Below the pieces are notes generated by a model that was not told where the DNA came from, searched no databases, and was given only the letters and a program-made list of their open reading frames with translations. Below are positions 45,724 through 53,042 of a stretch of 64,000 nucleotides of DNA, one piece after another (within the stretch, counting starts at the first letter, position 1; each line of letters starts with the position of its first letter). A program made the translations under genes and the position numbers. The DNA comes from Thermococcus sp. MV5 (GTDB taxonomy: Archaea; Methanobacteriota_B; Thermococci; Thermococcales; Thermococcaceae): NCBI RefSeq assembly GCF_012027425.1, contig NZ_SNUE01000001.1, positions 248,001-312,000 of the forward strand, in the 5' to 3' direction.

Positions 45724-46479
45724 TTACCACCTCTTAACCAAGAGAGAAAGTATCTCAACCCGGTTGTTTAATCCCTCTTCCATTTTTACTCCCCAGATTA
45801 TATCCTTTTCTTTCAGGAAATTCTGAAAATTGTAAAGTATTTTATGTGCATCGCTTAAGGGAACGTTTTCCCCTACAAGAATGTTTATCAAGCCTTTATC
45901 CCAGATTCCCCAATGCCACTCAAAGTTAACTTTAGTTAGCAACCGTAAGATCCCTACATTATTACCCCTAACTATGTTAAAGAAGTCGGCATAATCAACA
46001 TTTACCAACATTTGGTTTTCAAGGTAATAATGAAGCCTAGTAAACATAACTCCAATATTTTTTGCTGCCATTTGAAAGGCCGTTTCTAGCGAAACATCTG
46101 TGTAATCGTGCAAGAATTCCCATAAAGAATCATAGAATACTGTATCAAATTCCTGAGCCCACCACGGTTTCTTTTCATATATCAGCTCTTTTTGAGGAGT
46201 TAAGATGTATGCAAGTTTTAATGGATTTTTAGGCAAATAATCAAGAATAATCTCTAATATTTCAATATTTATTGGCTTATTTTCTAGCACAATCCACAGA
46301 ACTGCATTGTCTGGAATATCCCAGAAGACCTTCCTGATTTTCTCCCTGAATGATGATTTCCCTAATAAATAATAAGAAGGATTTATGGAGAACTTTAGAA
46401 ACTCTTCTATTCCAATATTCCGAACAACCCTATTGCCATTGTTTCCAATTCCAATAAAAATATGAGGAAATGAAGGCAT
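45724..46479 (-). CDS. Degenerate tubulin/FtsZ-superfamily protein
   Basis: The 251-aa protein follows the FtsZ fold by eye. A T1-like loop sits in HIFIGIGNNGNRVVRNIG (residues about 6-23). A strand like FtsZ's after T4 is LKLAYILTPQ (about 88-97). The core helix is NIGVMFTRLHYYL. The T7 loop is NVDYADF, with the N-x-D-x-x-D catalytic set at about 160-165. The C-terminal domain strands are KGLINILVGENVPLSDAHKIL and DIIWGVKMEEGLNNRVEILSLL, close in pattern to FtsZ. The GGGTGTG T4 signature is missing; the corresponding stretch is VLENKPINIEILEII. Start ATG 46479 (GTGA 8 nt upstream) is preferred over GTG 46488. It lies between HPS-PHI and a HAD phosphatase. Family assignment is my own reading, not a search. 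Confidence 0.65.
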   Translation of the reverse strand: MPSFPHIFIGIGNNGNRVVRNIGIEEFLKFSINPSYYLLGKSSFREKIRKVFWDIPDNAVLWIVLENKPINIEILEIILDYLPKNPLKLAYILTPQKELIYEKKPWWAQEFDTVFYDSLWEFLHDYTDVSLETAFQMAAKNIGVMFTRLHYYLENQMLVNVDYADFFNIVRGNNVGILRLLTKVNFEWHWGIWDKGLINILVGENVPLSDAHKILYNFQNFLKEKDIIWGVKMEEGLNNRVEILSLLVKRW

Positions 46480-46484
46480 ACAAA

Positions 46485-47705
46485 TCACTCTAATGTAGCA
46501 TGTTTTCTCTTCATATCCTTTTCTGTCTTTTGGAAAGTGGCCATCAATAGAGCTATTATACCATCTAAAAACAGCATTGTTGAATCTTCAAAAAGCGTTC
46601 CCATTGGGGCTATCCACTTATACTCTGTAAGCATTTGTCTAGCAATGTAGTCAGTGGGAATATCCGCTTTTGTTCTTCCTGGTATTTCCACCACCACATC
46701 GGAGAGCTTCCCAAGAGTTGAATCCCTATATGAGGTTATTGCTACAACTTTTCCACCTTGTTTTTTAGCAATCTCTGCTGCATCGACTATAGTTCTGGTT
46801 TCACCACTCCCACTAATTGCTATAAGGAGATCCCCCTCACCAAATGCAGGGGTTATTGTTTCGCCTACAATATAAACGTCAAAGTCGAGATGCATTAACC
46901 TCATTGCAAATGCTTTTCCTACTAGACCACTTCTCCCAGCACCATAAATAAATATTTTATTTGCCCCAATCATTGCGTCTACCATTCCCCTGACTTGATC
47001 TAGTTTTAAAGAATCAGCTACCATGTCGATATGGTCTGTAATATCGTGAATCGCCTTTCTAATCGTTTGCATGTATTCACCCCAGAAGAGGTCGAGTATC
47101 TTCTTGGTAATACCTTCAGGATCTTTCGTCTTTGTTATTGCTCCCCCAACGATGATAATGGTAGCACCGGCTTCTATAACCGTGGGGATTGTCTCTAAAT
47201 TTAACCCACCAGCCACCGCAACTGGGACTTTTACTGCCTTTACAACTTTTTCTAGATCTTCAAGTGGATCTTTTCCTTGAGCTTGTTCATCTATTCCCGT
47301 ATGAACAAGAATGTAGTGAACTCCCATCTTTTCAAGTTCTTTTGCTCTTTCTACCTTATTCTTAACTCCGATTAAGTCTACCATCACTTTTATTCCATAC
47401 TTTCTACCTACGGCAACTGCGTCTTTTATAGTTTTGTTGTCAGCAACCCCAAGTATTGAGACGACATCTGCCCCATGTCTAGCTGCCATCTCTACTTCAA
47501 GTGCCCCTGTATCCATAGTTTTCAGGTCAGCCACTATTTTTCTATCAGGGAACCTTCTTTTCATAAGTTCTACTGCTCTCATGCCTTCCTTCTTTATGAG
47601 TGGTGTTCCAACCTCGAGCCAGTGAGCCCCACCACGGGCTGCTTTTTCTGCTATAGAAATAGCCTGTTCTATATCCGTTAAGTCAAGTGCCACTTGTAAG
47701 ATCAT
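46485..47705 (-). CDS. hps-phi: Fused 3-hexulose-6-phosphate synthase / 6-phospho-3-hexuloisomerase
   Basis: The 406-aa fusion has an HPS TIM barrel (residues 1-210: LQVALDLTDIEQAISIAEKA, VADLKTMDTGALEVEMAARHGADVVSILG, VAVAGGLNLETIP) and a PHI sugar-isomerase domain (215-406: IFIYGAGRSGLVGKAFAMRL, LIAISGSGETRTIVDAAEIA). In Thermococcales, which lack a classical pentose phosphate pathway, it works in reverse: fructose-6-phosphate to ribulose-5-phosphate plus formaldehyde, supplying ribose for nucleotides. It can also fix formaldehyde. ATG 47705 follows GGGGGAGG at 47716-47723. The stop overlaps the start region of the FtsZ-like gene. Confidence 0.95.
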   Translation of the reverse strand: MILQVALDLTDIEQAISIAEKAARGGAHWLEVGTPLIKKEGMRAVELMKRRFPDRKIVADLKTMDTGALEVEMAARHGADVVSILGVADNKTIKDAVAVGRKYGIKVMVDLIGVKNKVERAKELEKMGVHYILVHTGIDEQAQGKDPLEDLEKVVKAVKVPVAVAGGLNLETIPTVIEAGATIIIVGGAITKTKDPEGITKKILDLFWGEYMQTIRKAIHDITDHIDMVADSLKLDQVRGMVDAMIGANKIFIYGAGRSGLVGKAFAMRLMHLDFDVYIVGETITPAFGEGDLLIAISGSGETRTIVDAAEIAKKQGGKVVAITSYRDSTLGKLSDVVVEIPGRTKADIPTDYIARQMLTEYKWIAPMGTLFEDSTMLFLDGIIALLMATFQKTEKDMKRKHATLE

Positions 47706-47837
47706 CTTAACGTACCTCCCCCAATGATCCTCAAACTTAACATCAAGGGGGTTACTTTTAACTTTAACCCTTCACCGTTAGTTACTCTCTCCCATAAATT
47801 TAAAAATAATAACCCCAAATAGCCTCACGTGAGAAAT

Positions 47838-48566
47838 ATGGTCACTTTCATTCCTTTTGGAGAAAAACCAAATAGAGATGGAGTCATATACGCCCTTGAG
47901 CTACTTAGAAAAAACAAGATAATACAGGATTTCATGGTGGTCGAATCAAGCAATGTTGAACTCTTAGCTGATAGACTCCCGTTTGACAAATGCTACATAG
48001 TAGGAGATCACCTAGCCACTTATGGAATAATTAAGCGTGTTAAACCACGATCATTGATAAGCATCGATGCCCATACTGACCTAATGCATGACTATCTTGA
48101 CCATGGTTCATGGCTTGCTTATAGCTTAGAAGAGCGACTAATTGATAGGGCAAGTATAGTTGGGCCAGTGTTAATGATTCCCACAACCGAGGGGACAAGC
48201 TTATGGACACGACGAGTTAAGATATTTCCAGCTCTCCCAAGAAGCAGGCGTGTAAGAGGAAGATGGAGAGCATATAAAAGTTTAAGAACCTCCTCTCTCG
48301 AAGAAATCATCAGAGATATGAAAAAATATCTAGGAGATGAAGTATATTTAACTGTCGATATGGATGTTTTAAAACCAGAATACAAACTCGCTAGGTTCCA
48401 ACATGGAGAATTAACATTAGATGAATTGACCAGTATTGTAGAAGATATTAAAAAGAATTTTAATATAATTGCATGTGATATTGCTGAGGTTTCAGACAGA
48501 ATAAAGAGATCCAAACTAGGAAAGAAAGCCCTAATTGAACTTTACACAACTCTTATGGGGGAGTAA
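47838..48566 (+). CDS. Ureohydrolase (arginase/agmatinase superfamily) protein
   Basis: The 242-aa protein has the metal-binding signatures of the arginase fold: IVGDHLATYG (GDH), SLISIDAHTDLMHDYLDHGSW (DAHTD) and LTVDMDVLKPEYKL (DxD). It is shorter than agmatinase (about 300 aa) and has an insertion of basic residues (LPRSRRVRGRWRAYKSLR). A guanidine-type substrate is likely, but which one is unclear. ATG 47838 is chosen over GTG 47829. A downstream zinc protein gene starts 1 bp after its stop. Confidence 0.82.
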   Translation: MVTFIPFGEKPNRDGVIYALELLRKNKIIQDFMVVESSNVELLADRLPFDKCYIVGDHLATYGIIKRVKPRSLISIDAHTDLMHDYLDHGSWLAYSLEERLIDRASIVGPVLMIPTTEGTSLWTRRVKIFPALPRSRRVRGRWRAYKSLRTSSLEEIIRDMKKYLGDEVYLTVDMDVLKPEYKLARFQHGELTLDELTSIVEDIKKNFNIIACDIAEVSDRIKRSKLGKKALIELYTTLMGE

Positions 48567-48567
48567 G

Positions 48568-48888
48568 ATGGTACTCAGCGATAAGGAGATTAGAGAAATA
48601 ATAACACCTCTCCTACTTTCAGGAGCAAAGATGCTTGATAAGCACTGCCCTAAATGTGGCTCTCCACTATTTGAACTAAATGGGAAGGTATTCTGCCCTG
48701 TTTGTGAGCACAGAAAAAAGCATGAAGAAGTCGGGTTAAAGAGTGTTGAGGAAAATTTGGTGCAGAAACTGAACATGTTAGCAAACACCCTTCCCAATGA
48801 TGTTGATGAGTTAAGAAAATACTTAGAAGTTATGGACCGGATAATCACACTGCTAGAAAAATACAAGAGAATGGAGGGAGCAAAATGA
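48568..48888 (+). CDS. Autoantigen p27-like zinc-binding protein
   Basis: The 106-aa protein belongs to the Sjogren's syndrome/scleroderma autoantigen 1 (p27) family: DKEIREIITPLLLSGAKMLDKHCPKCGSPLFELNGKVFCPVCEHRKKH with two C-x2-C pairs for zinc, then a coiled helical tail (ENLVQKLNMLANTLPNDVDELRKYLEVMDRIITLLEKYKR). Function in archaea is unknown. GGGGGAG precedes ATG 48568. It overlaps the next HTH gene by 4 bp. Confidence 0.85.
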   Translation: MVLSDKEIREIITPLLLSGAKMLDKHCPKCGSPLFELNGKVFCPVCEHRKKHEEVGLKSVEENLVQKLNMLANTLPNDVDELRKYLEVMDRIITLLEKYKRMEGAK

Positions 48889-49097
48889 AGCTTATGCAAA
48901 TCCTAGAAATTCTAAAAAATGAAGAAGCAACAGTTGAAGAGATCGCAAATAGAACAGGAATGAACATCCCCCAAGTAAAAAGACTTCTATTGAGACTTTT
49001 GAGCCAAGGGAAGATAGAAAGTCTTGAGAAGAATGGAAAACTGGTTTGGAAAGCTAAAGAAAAGGATGAAGCCGAAGAGAAATTCAAGTATATCTAA
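48885..49097 (+). CDS. Small winged-helix protein
   Basis: The 70-aa protein consists of one winged HTH (MQILEILKNEEATVEEIANRTGMNIPQVKRLLLRLLSQGKIESLEKNGKLVWKA) and a short acidic tail. It may be a DNA-binding regulator, or a protein-interaction module for the p27-like zinc protein with which it is translationally coupled (ATGA overlap). Its 3' end overlaps the convergent trmBL2 gene by 4 bp. Confidence 0.75.
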   Translation: MKLMQILEILKNEEATVEEIANRTGMNIPQVKRLLLRLLSQGKIESLEKNGKLVWKAKEKDEAEEKFKYI

Positions 49098-49888
49098 GCC
49101 TTCTTTGCTTTTTCCCAATATTCATTGAATTTGCTCTTGAATAGTTCGACTATTCTGAAGTCTTTAATCCACACTTGGGTTTCATAATTAAAGTATCTAG
49201 CGGCCAGATCTTCTAAAGCAAAAAAGACTTCCTCATCGCAAATTAACATTGGAAGCTCTATCTTATCAAGAACTCTAAGTTCCAATTTTCCGTCTTTATA
49301 ATAATCCATAATTTTTGAAGTCTCGAGTCTAGGAAGGAGTTGCTTTAATACAAGCAATTTTGCTTTAACTCCCTTATCCACTGCAGCAACTATCTCTTTA
49401 TCAAGATTTGCCGCAACGTATCCGTTATCAGCAAGTAGTATTTCTTTCTCAACTTCTTCTAACATTTCCTGGGTCTTTAAAGTTGAATTTCTAATTCCTC
49501 TTACCACCCAAACTCTTTCAACACCATATTTTGGAATTTCAGTTTCTATGAGGGGTGTCATTAGTTCTATAAGTTCCTCTTTTGCCTTTTTCTTTGCTTC
49601 AAGTTCTTCTTTAACTCTCTCTTGCCAGTCCTCTATAAATTTCTCCAAAATGTTCTTAGGATGTACAGGCCTATATTTATTGGCCTTTCCAGGCTGGCTT
49701 AGTGCAAACCCCTTCTTCTCTAAGCTTCTTAGAACATCATATGTCCTAGGAGCTGGAACCTCTGAAACACTAGCCAGCTCTGCAGGTGTAAGGATCCCAA
49801 AGCCTACTAAAGCAACATACGCTCTGGCTTCATATAGATTCAACTCGAAGTGTTCCTGTAGAAGTTCTACAATTTTTTCTTTTACCAT
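49094..49888 (-). CDS. trmBL2: TrmB-family chromatin protein/global regulator TrmBL2
   Basis: The 264-aa protein has an N-terminal winged HTH (LLQEHFELNLYEARAYVALVGFGILTPAELASVSEVPAPRTYDVLRSLEKKGFALSQPGKANKYRPV), a coiled coil (about residues 85-115: WQERVKEELEAKKKAKEELIEL) and a C-terminal PLD-like domain. It lacks the sugar-binding extension of TrmB (about 340 aa). Length and sequence match TrmBL2 of Pyrococcus and T. kodakarensis, an abundant protein that coats DNA as thick filaments and represses many genes. ATG 49888 follows GAGGTGG; the GTG at 49897 lies within that ribosome binding site. Confidence 0.93.
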   Translation of the reverse strand: MVKEKIVELLQEHFELNLYEARAYVALVGFGILTPAELASVSEVPAPRTYDVLRSLEKKGFALSQPGKANKYRPVHPKNILEKFIEDWQERVKEELEAKKKAKEELIELMTPLIETEIPKYGVERVWVVRGIRNSTLKTQEMLEEVEKEILLADNGYVAANLDKEIVAAVDKGVKAKLLVLKQLLPRLETSKIMDYYKDGKLELRVLDKIELPMLICDEEVFFALEDLAARYFNYETQVWIKDFRIVELFKSKFNEYWEKAKKA

Positions 49889-49923
49889 TTTAACCACCTC
49901 TTCTTTTTATAAAAAAGTCGACG

Positions 49924-49945
49924 ATCTATATAAATTTTTCTTATC
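49924..49945 (-). promoter_or_regulatory. Promoter of trmBL2
   Basis: Read on the minus strand, GATAAGAAAAATTTATATAG contains a BRE (GAAAAA) and TATA (TTTATATAG). Initiation near 49908 leaves a leader of about 20 nt ending in GAGGTGG and ATG 49888. The rest of the 280-bp divergent region is very AT-rich and shows no further feature I can name. Confidence 0.5.
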
Positions 49946-50170
49946 ACTATTAGTTGCTCTTTTTCTACATAATGATTTTATTTAGAATGTATGATTATGC
50001 AATTCTGCTACTCTTAATATTATTAAAAATACACTATGGTAAGTGTAATTGATTTTTTTCATACTATTCATTAAAGACAATAAAATTTTGAGCAAAGTGG
50101 TCAAGATTTGCCACAAATGTTTTCCCAAAACTTTATAATACCTTTGTCTTTCACTCCTCATGACGGCAAA

Positions 50171-50551
50171 ATGAACGCCGAAAATTATAAAAGACTCAAA
50201 CAACTTATAGATAGATTGCGAGAGTTTGATGGTGTTATCCTGGTAGAAGGAATGCGAGACGAGGTGGCTTTACGAAAATTGGGGGTCGGAACGGAGATAA
50301 TTAAACTTTCCCGCTTGCCATTAGCGGAGATTGCACTAACAGCCTCTCACTATCATGATATAATGATATTAACGGACTTTGACAGAAAGGGTGAAGAACT
50401 GGCAAAGAAATTAACTCAATATTTAGAAGGGTACAAATGTAGAATCGATGTCGAAACAAGAAAAGAGTTCAAAAAAATAGCAAAAAAATACATTAAAGGT
50501 ATTGAAGACTTATATGGATTATATTTACGGGCTGAGAATCTCCGTTTCTGA
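50171..50551 (+). CDS. Small Toprim-domain protein
   Basis: The 126-aa protein is a single Toprim fold: VILVEGMRDEVALRKLGVGTEIIKLS with the catalytic glutamate of EGxxD, and IMILTDFDRKGEELAKKL with the DxD pair. These Mg2+-binding residues are shared by DnaG, topoisomerases and RNase M5, so nuclease or nucleotidyl transfer on RNA/DNA is plausible. ATG 50171 lies about 30 nt after a TATA box (AACTTTATAATACC, about 50129-50142), leaving almost no leader; the frame further upstream crosses that promoter. It is followed by dnaG. Confidence 0.8.
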   Translation: MNAENYKRLKQLIDRLREFDGVILVEGMRDEVALRKLGVGTEIIKLSRLPLAEIALTASHYHDIMILTDFDRKGEELAKKLTQYLEGYKCRIDVETRKEFKKIAKKYIKGIEDLYGLYLRAENLRF

Positions 50552-50657
50552 CCCCCAACAGGAGGGGTATGGATTGAAGAGGAAAAAGACTACAATCCAG
50601 CAGATTTTGCTTGATAAACAAAGAATGTTAAAAAAGAAGGAAATAGAAGGTGATAGC

Positions 50658-51983
50658 ATGGCTGCAAAGGATGATTTTGGAACAACAAAGTATGTAATCC
50701 ACGCAGAATTTGAAGCAAGTGGAATTGTCGAACGACCGGATGTTGTTGGTGCTATTTTTGGACAAACTGAAGGCTTACTCGGAGATGATTTGGATCTAAG
50801 GGAACTGCAAAAAACTGGAAGAATTGGAAGAATAAAAGTTGATGTTCATACAAGAGCTGGAAAAAGTTATGGAAGTATAACAATTCCTTCCAGTCTAGAT
50901 AGGGTAGAAACTGCGATTTTAGCAGCTGCCTTAGAAACTATAGACAGAATAGGACCATCAGAAGCTAGAATTAAAGTAATGAGGATTGAAGATGTTAGAG
51001 CAACAAAGAGAAAGTACATCATTGAAAGAGCTAAAGAGATTCTGGAGACCCTTATGGAAGAAGAAATCCCAGAGACCCAAGAGATTACTGAAGAGGTTAA
51101 AAAAGAGGTACGGGCTAAGGAACTCATTGAATATGGTTCAGAAAAACTCCCTGCAGGGCCTCATGTACCATTCTCAGATTCAATAATTGTTGTTGAAGGG
51201 AGAGCTGACGTGCTTAACCTCCTCAAACACGGAATAAAGAACGCTATAGCTGTTGAGGGTACCTCAATTCCAGAGACTATAATACGACTCAGCAAAGAAA
51301 GGATTGTTACAGCTTTTACCGATGGAGATAGAGGTGGGGAGCTAATACTCAAAGAACTTCTTCAAGTGGCAGATATTGATTACGTAGCTAGGGCCCCAGA
51401 AGGAAAAGAAGTTGAAGAACTAACCAAGAAGGAGATAATTAAATCCTTGAGGAGCAAGGTTCCAGCAGAACAAGTAATCAACGAACTATTTGCAAAGGGT
51501 AAAAGCTTTTATGAACTAGTGAAAGAGAAAGAACAGCAAAAGGTCGCTCCTGCTGGAAAAATAGAAGCCCCAGTTGAAAGCAAAGCCGAAGTACCTGCAG
51601 AAATTCACTCAGAAGCTCCAAAAGTTGAGACTCGAGCTCCCGAAAGGGAAGAAAAGAGAGAAGAGAGGTTTATAAAACCAATAAAAATATCAAAACCTCC
51701 AGAAATTGATAAATTTAACCAATGGGTTGAGGAAGTGAAAAAGGACTCAAAGGCAATCCTATTAGATGAAAATAAAAATATTATTGCAGAAATACCAGTA
51801 AGAGACCTTTCAAGTTCGTTGAATGATAAGGAGAATGTATATGCAATAATTTTCAATGGAATAATAACTCAGCGACTTATTGATGTAGTTAGTGAGAAAG
51901 GTGTTAAATATCTAGTAGGTGCAAGGAAAAGCAACGTTGTTAGAAGGCCAATAAACCTCAAAATACTTACTTTCGCTGAGTAA
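50658..51983 (+). CDS. dnaG: Archaeal DnaG-like primase / exosome subunit
   Basis: The 441-aa protein has a conserved archaeal N-terminal domain (KYVIHAEFEASGIVERPDVVGAIFGQTEGLLGDDLDLRELQ), a central Toprim domain (SIIVVEGRADVLNLLKHGI, VTAFTDGDRGGELILKEL), a low-complexity Lys/Glu/Pro linker (about residues 295-340) and a C-terminal domain. Archaeal DnaG associates with the RNA exosome as a poly(A)-binding subunit; primase activity has also been reported. GGTGA 4-8 nt before ATG 50658 marks the start. The 106 bp between the Toprim gene and dnaG are open in frame but lack a better start. Confidence 0.93.
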   Translation: MAAKDDFGTTKYVIHAEFEASGIVERPDVVGAIFGQTEGLLGDDLDLRELQKTGRIGRIKVDVHTRAGKSYGSITIPSSLDRVETAILAAALETIDRIGPSEARIKVMRIEDVRATKRKYIIERAKEILETLMEEEIPETQEITEEVKKEVRAKELIEYGSEKLPAGPHVPFSDSIIVVEGRADVLNLLKHGIKNAIAVEGTSIPETIIRLSKERIVTAFTDGDRGGELILKELLQVADIDYVARAPEGKEVEELTKKEIIKSLRSKVPAEQVINELFAKGKSFYELVKEKEQQKVAPAGKIEAPVESKAEVPAEIHSEAPKVETRAPEREEKREERFIKPIKISKPPEIDKFNQWVEEVKKDSKAILLDENKNIIAEIPVRDLSSSLNDKENVYAIIFNGIITQRLIDVVSEKGVKYLVGARKSNVVRRPINLKILTFAE

Positions 51984-52064
51984 GCTCTTTTTATATTTTT
52001 TCTTTGAAAGCTTTAAGAGTAAATACCCCATCAATTCAAAATTAAGAAGAAAAATGGAGAAAGA

Positions 52065-52268
52065 TCACTTCTTCTTTGCTCTTTGAAGTTTTGCCTCTTC
52101 AAATGCCTTTGTCCACTTGAGTTTTCTTGGGTTTCTGCCCATAAAGAAGTACTTTTCACACTTCCTCGAACAGAAGAAGTATACTCTTCCATCGTTTCTA
52201 ACATACATTTTTCCTGTTCCAGGCTCGAATTCCTTTCCACAGTATGAGCAAACGTTCCACCTTGCCAT
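52065..52268 (-). CDS. rpl24e: Large ribosomal subunit protein L24e
   Basis: This 67-aa zinc-ribbon ribosomal protein ([50 protein letters not shown]) keeps all four zinc cysteines (C7, C10, C33, C37). It belongs to the large subunit. It forms the conserved archaeal cluster L7Ae-S28e-L24e, lying 5 bp after S28e on the same strand. Confidence 0.97.
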   Translation of the reverse strand: MARWNVCSYCGKEFEPGTGKMYVRNDGRVYFFCSRKCEKYFFMGRNPRKLKWTKAFEEAKLQRAKKK

Positions 52269-52273
52269 TTACA

Positions 52274-52486
52274 TCACCTTCTTGCCTTAATTTCTCTGGC
52301 TTCTCTTTCAGTCTCTCTGAGGATAACTATGTCTCCAATTCTAACTGGGCCTTTGACGTTTCTTCTGATAACTCTCCCCTTGTCCATACCTTCAAGAACA
52401 CGAACCTTTACTTGAGTAACCTCTCCAGTAACCCCTGTCCTTCCTACAATCTCAATAACCTCTGCCGGGTATCCCTCATCTGACAT
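52274..52486 (-). CDS. rps28e: Small ribosomal subunit protein S28e
   Basis: The 70-aa OB-fold ribosomal protein has the diagnostic [28 protein letters not shown] and [29 protein letters not shown]. It is in the canonical order between L7Ae and L24e. A 68-bp gap from L7Ae contains a hairpin, so S28e may be transcribed partly from its own TATA-like box (about 52510-52520). Confidence 0.97.
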   Translation of the reverse strand: MSDEGYPAEVIEIVGRTGVTGEVTQVKVRVLEGMDKGRVIRRNVKGPVRIGDIVILRETEREAREIKARR

Positions 52487-52548
52487 TTCTCACACCTCTA
52501 ATGATTGTAAATATAAAAGCTCGCTCAATTTAATGAGAGTGAGGAAAA

Positions 52549-52571
52549 GGGAGCTCACTTAGCGAGCTCCC
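52549..52571 (-). terminator. Hairpin overlapping the rpl7ae stop codon
   Basis: GGGAGCTC and GAGCTCCC form a perfect 8-bp stem around a 7-nt loop. In the minus-strand transcript the stop codon TGA of rpl7ae lies at the base of the 3' arm, and TTTT follows the stem. It resembles a weak intrinsic terminator or an mRNA-end/attenuation structure between rpl7ae and rps28e. Archaeal termination relies mainly on U-tracts, so the function is uncertain. Confidence 0.45.
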
Positions 52572-52926
52572 TAACCTTCATTGCGATTTCTTCAACAAGT
52601 TCACGAGCCTTACCAGGCTCGATTATAGCAACACTTGCAGATGGAACTTCAATACCTGCAGCAGCTCCAAGCTCCTTCTTACTTGGAACATAAATATAGG
52701 GTATCTCTTTCTCCTCACAGAGGGGTGGTAAGTGAGCTACAATCTCTTCGGGATCAACATCTTCGGCTATTACCACAAGTTTAGCTTGGCCCCTCTCAAC
52801 AGCCTTTGTTGTCTCGTTTGTACCCTTTCTGACCCTTCCAGTGTCTCTTGCAACTTCCACTGCTTCAAGAGCCTTCTCAGCAAGCTCTTTTGGAACCTCA
52901 AACTTTACGTAACTTGGCTTTGCCAT
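52555..52926 (-). CDS. rpl7ae: Ribosomal protein L7Ae, kink-turn-binding protein
   Basis: The 123-aa protein binds kink-turns in 23S rRNA, box C/D and H/ACA guide RNAs and RNase P RNA. It has [68 protein letters not shown], with the RNA-recognition NETTK and the specificity loop at [12 protein letters not shown] 52926 (GGAGGG 9-14 nt upstream) gives the standard length; codons upstream to 52941 enter the structured leader. The leader carries a kink-loop-like motif that could allow autoregulation. Confidence 0.97.
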   Translation of the reverse strand: MAKPSYVKFEVPKELAEKALEAVEVARDTGRVRKGTNETTKAVERGQAKLVVIAEDVDPEEIVAHLPPLCEEKEIPYIYVPSKKELGAAAGIEVPSASVAIIEPGKARELVEEIAMKVRELAK

Positions 52927-52940
52927 TTCACATCCCTCCA

Positions 52941-52969
52941 AACTTCATCGTTCATCGAGTCATCAAGTT
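52941..52969 (-). promoter_or_regulatory. Kink-loop-like motif at the 5' end of the rpl7ae leader
   Basis: In the minus-strand transcript the arms AACT and AGTT (extendable to AACTT/AAGTT) enclose a TGATGA C-box-like element and an ATGA element, similar to the D box CTGA. The two are separated by CTCGATGAACG. This resembles a box C/D-type kink-loop, the ligand of L7Ae. The TATA box (GATTTAAAAAGC, about 52986-52997) predicts initiation near 52965-52970, so the mRNA would begin with this motif. GGAGGG follows 3 nt after the stem. The D-like element deviates from consensus in its first base. Confidence 0.45.
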
Positions 52970-53042
52970 AGGGAAGGGTGCTTGCTTTTTAAATCTTTCC
53001 TTTATTTTAAGAAGGAGAATTAGAAAAGGCAAAAGAAAAAAG

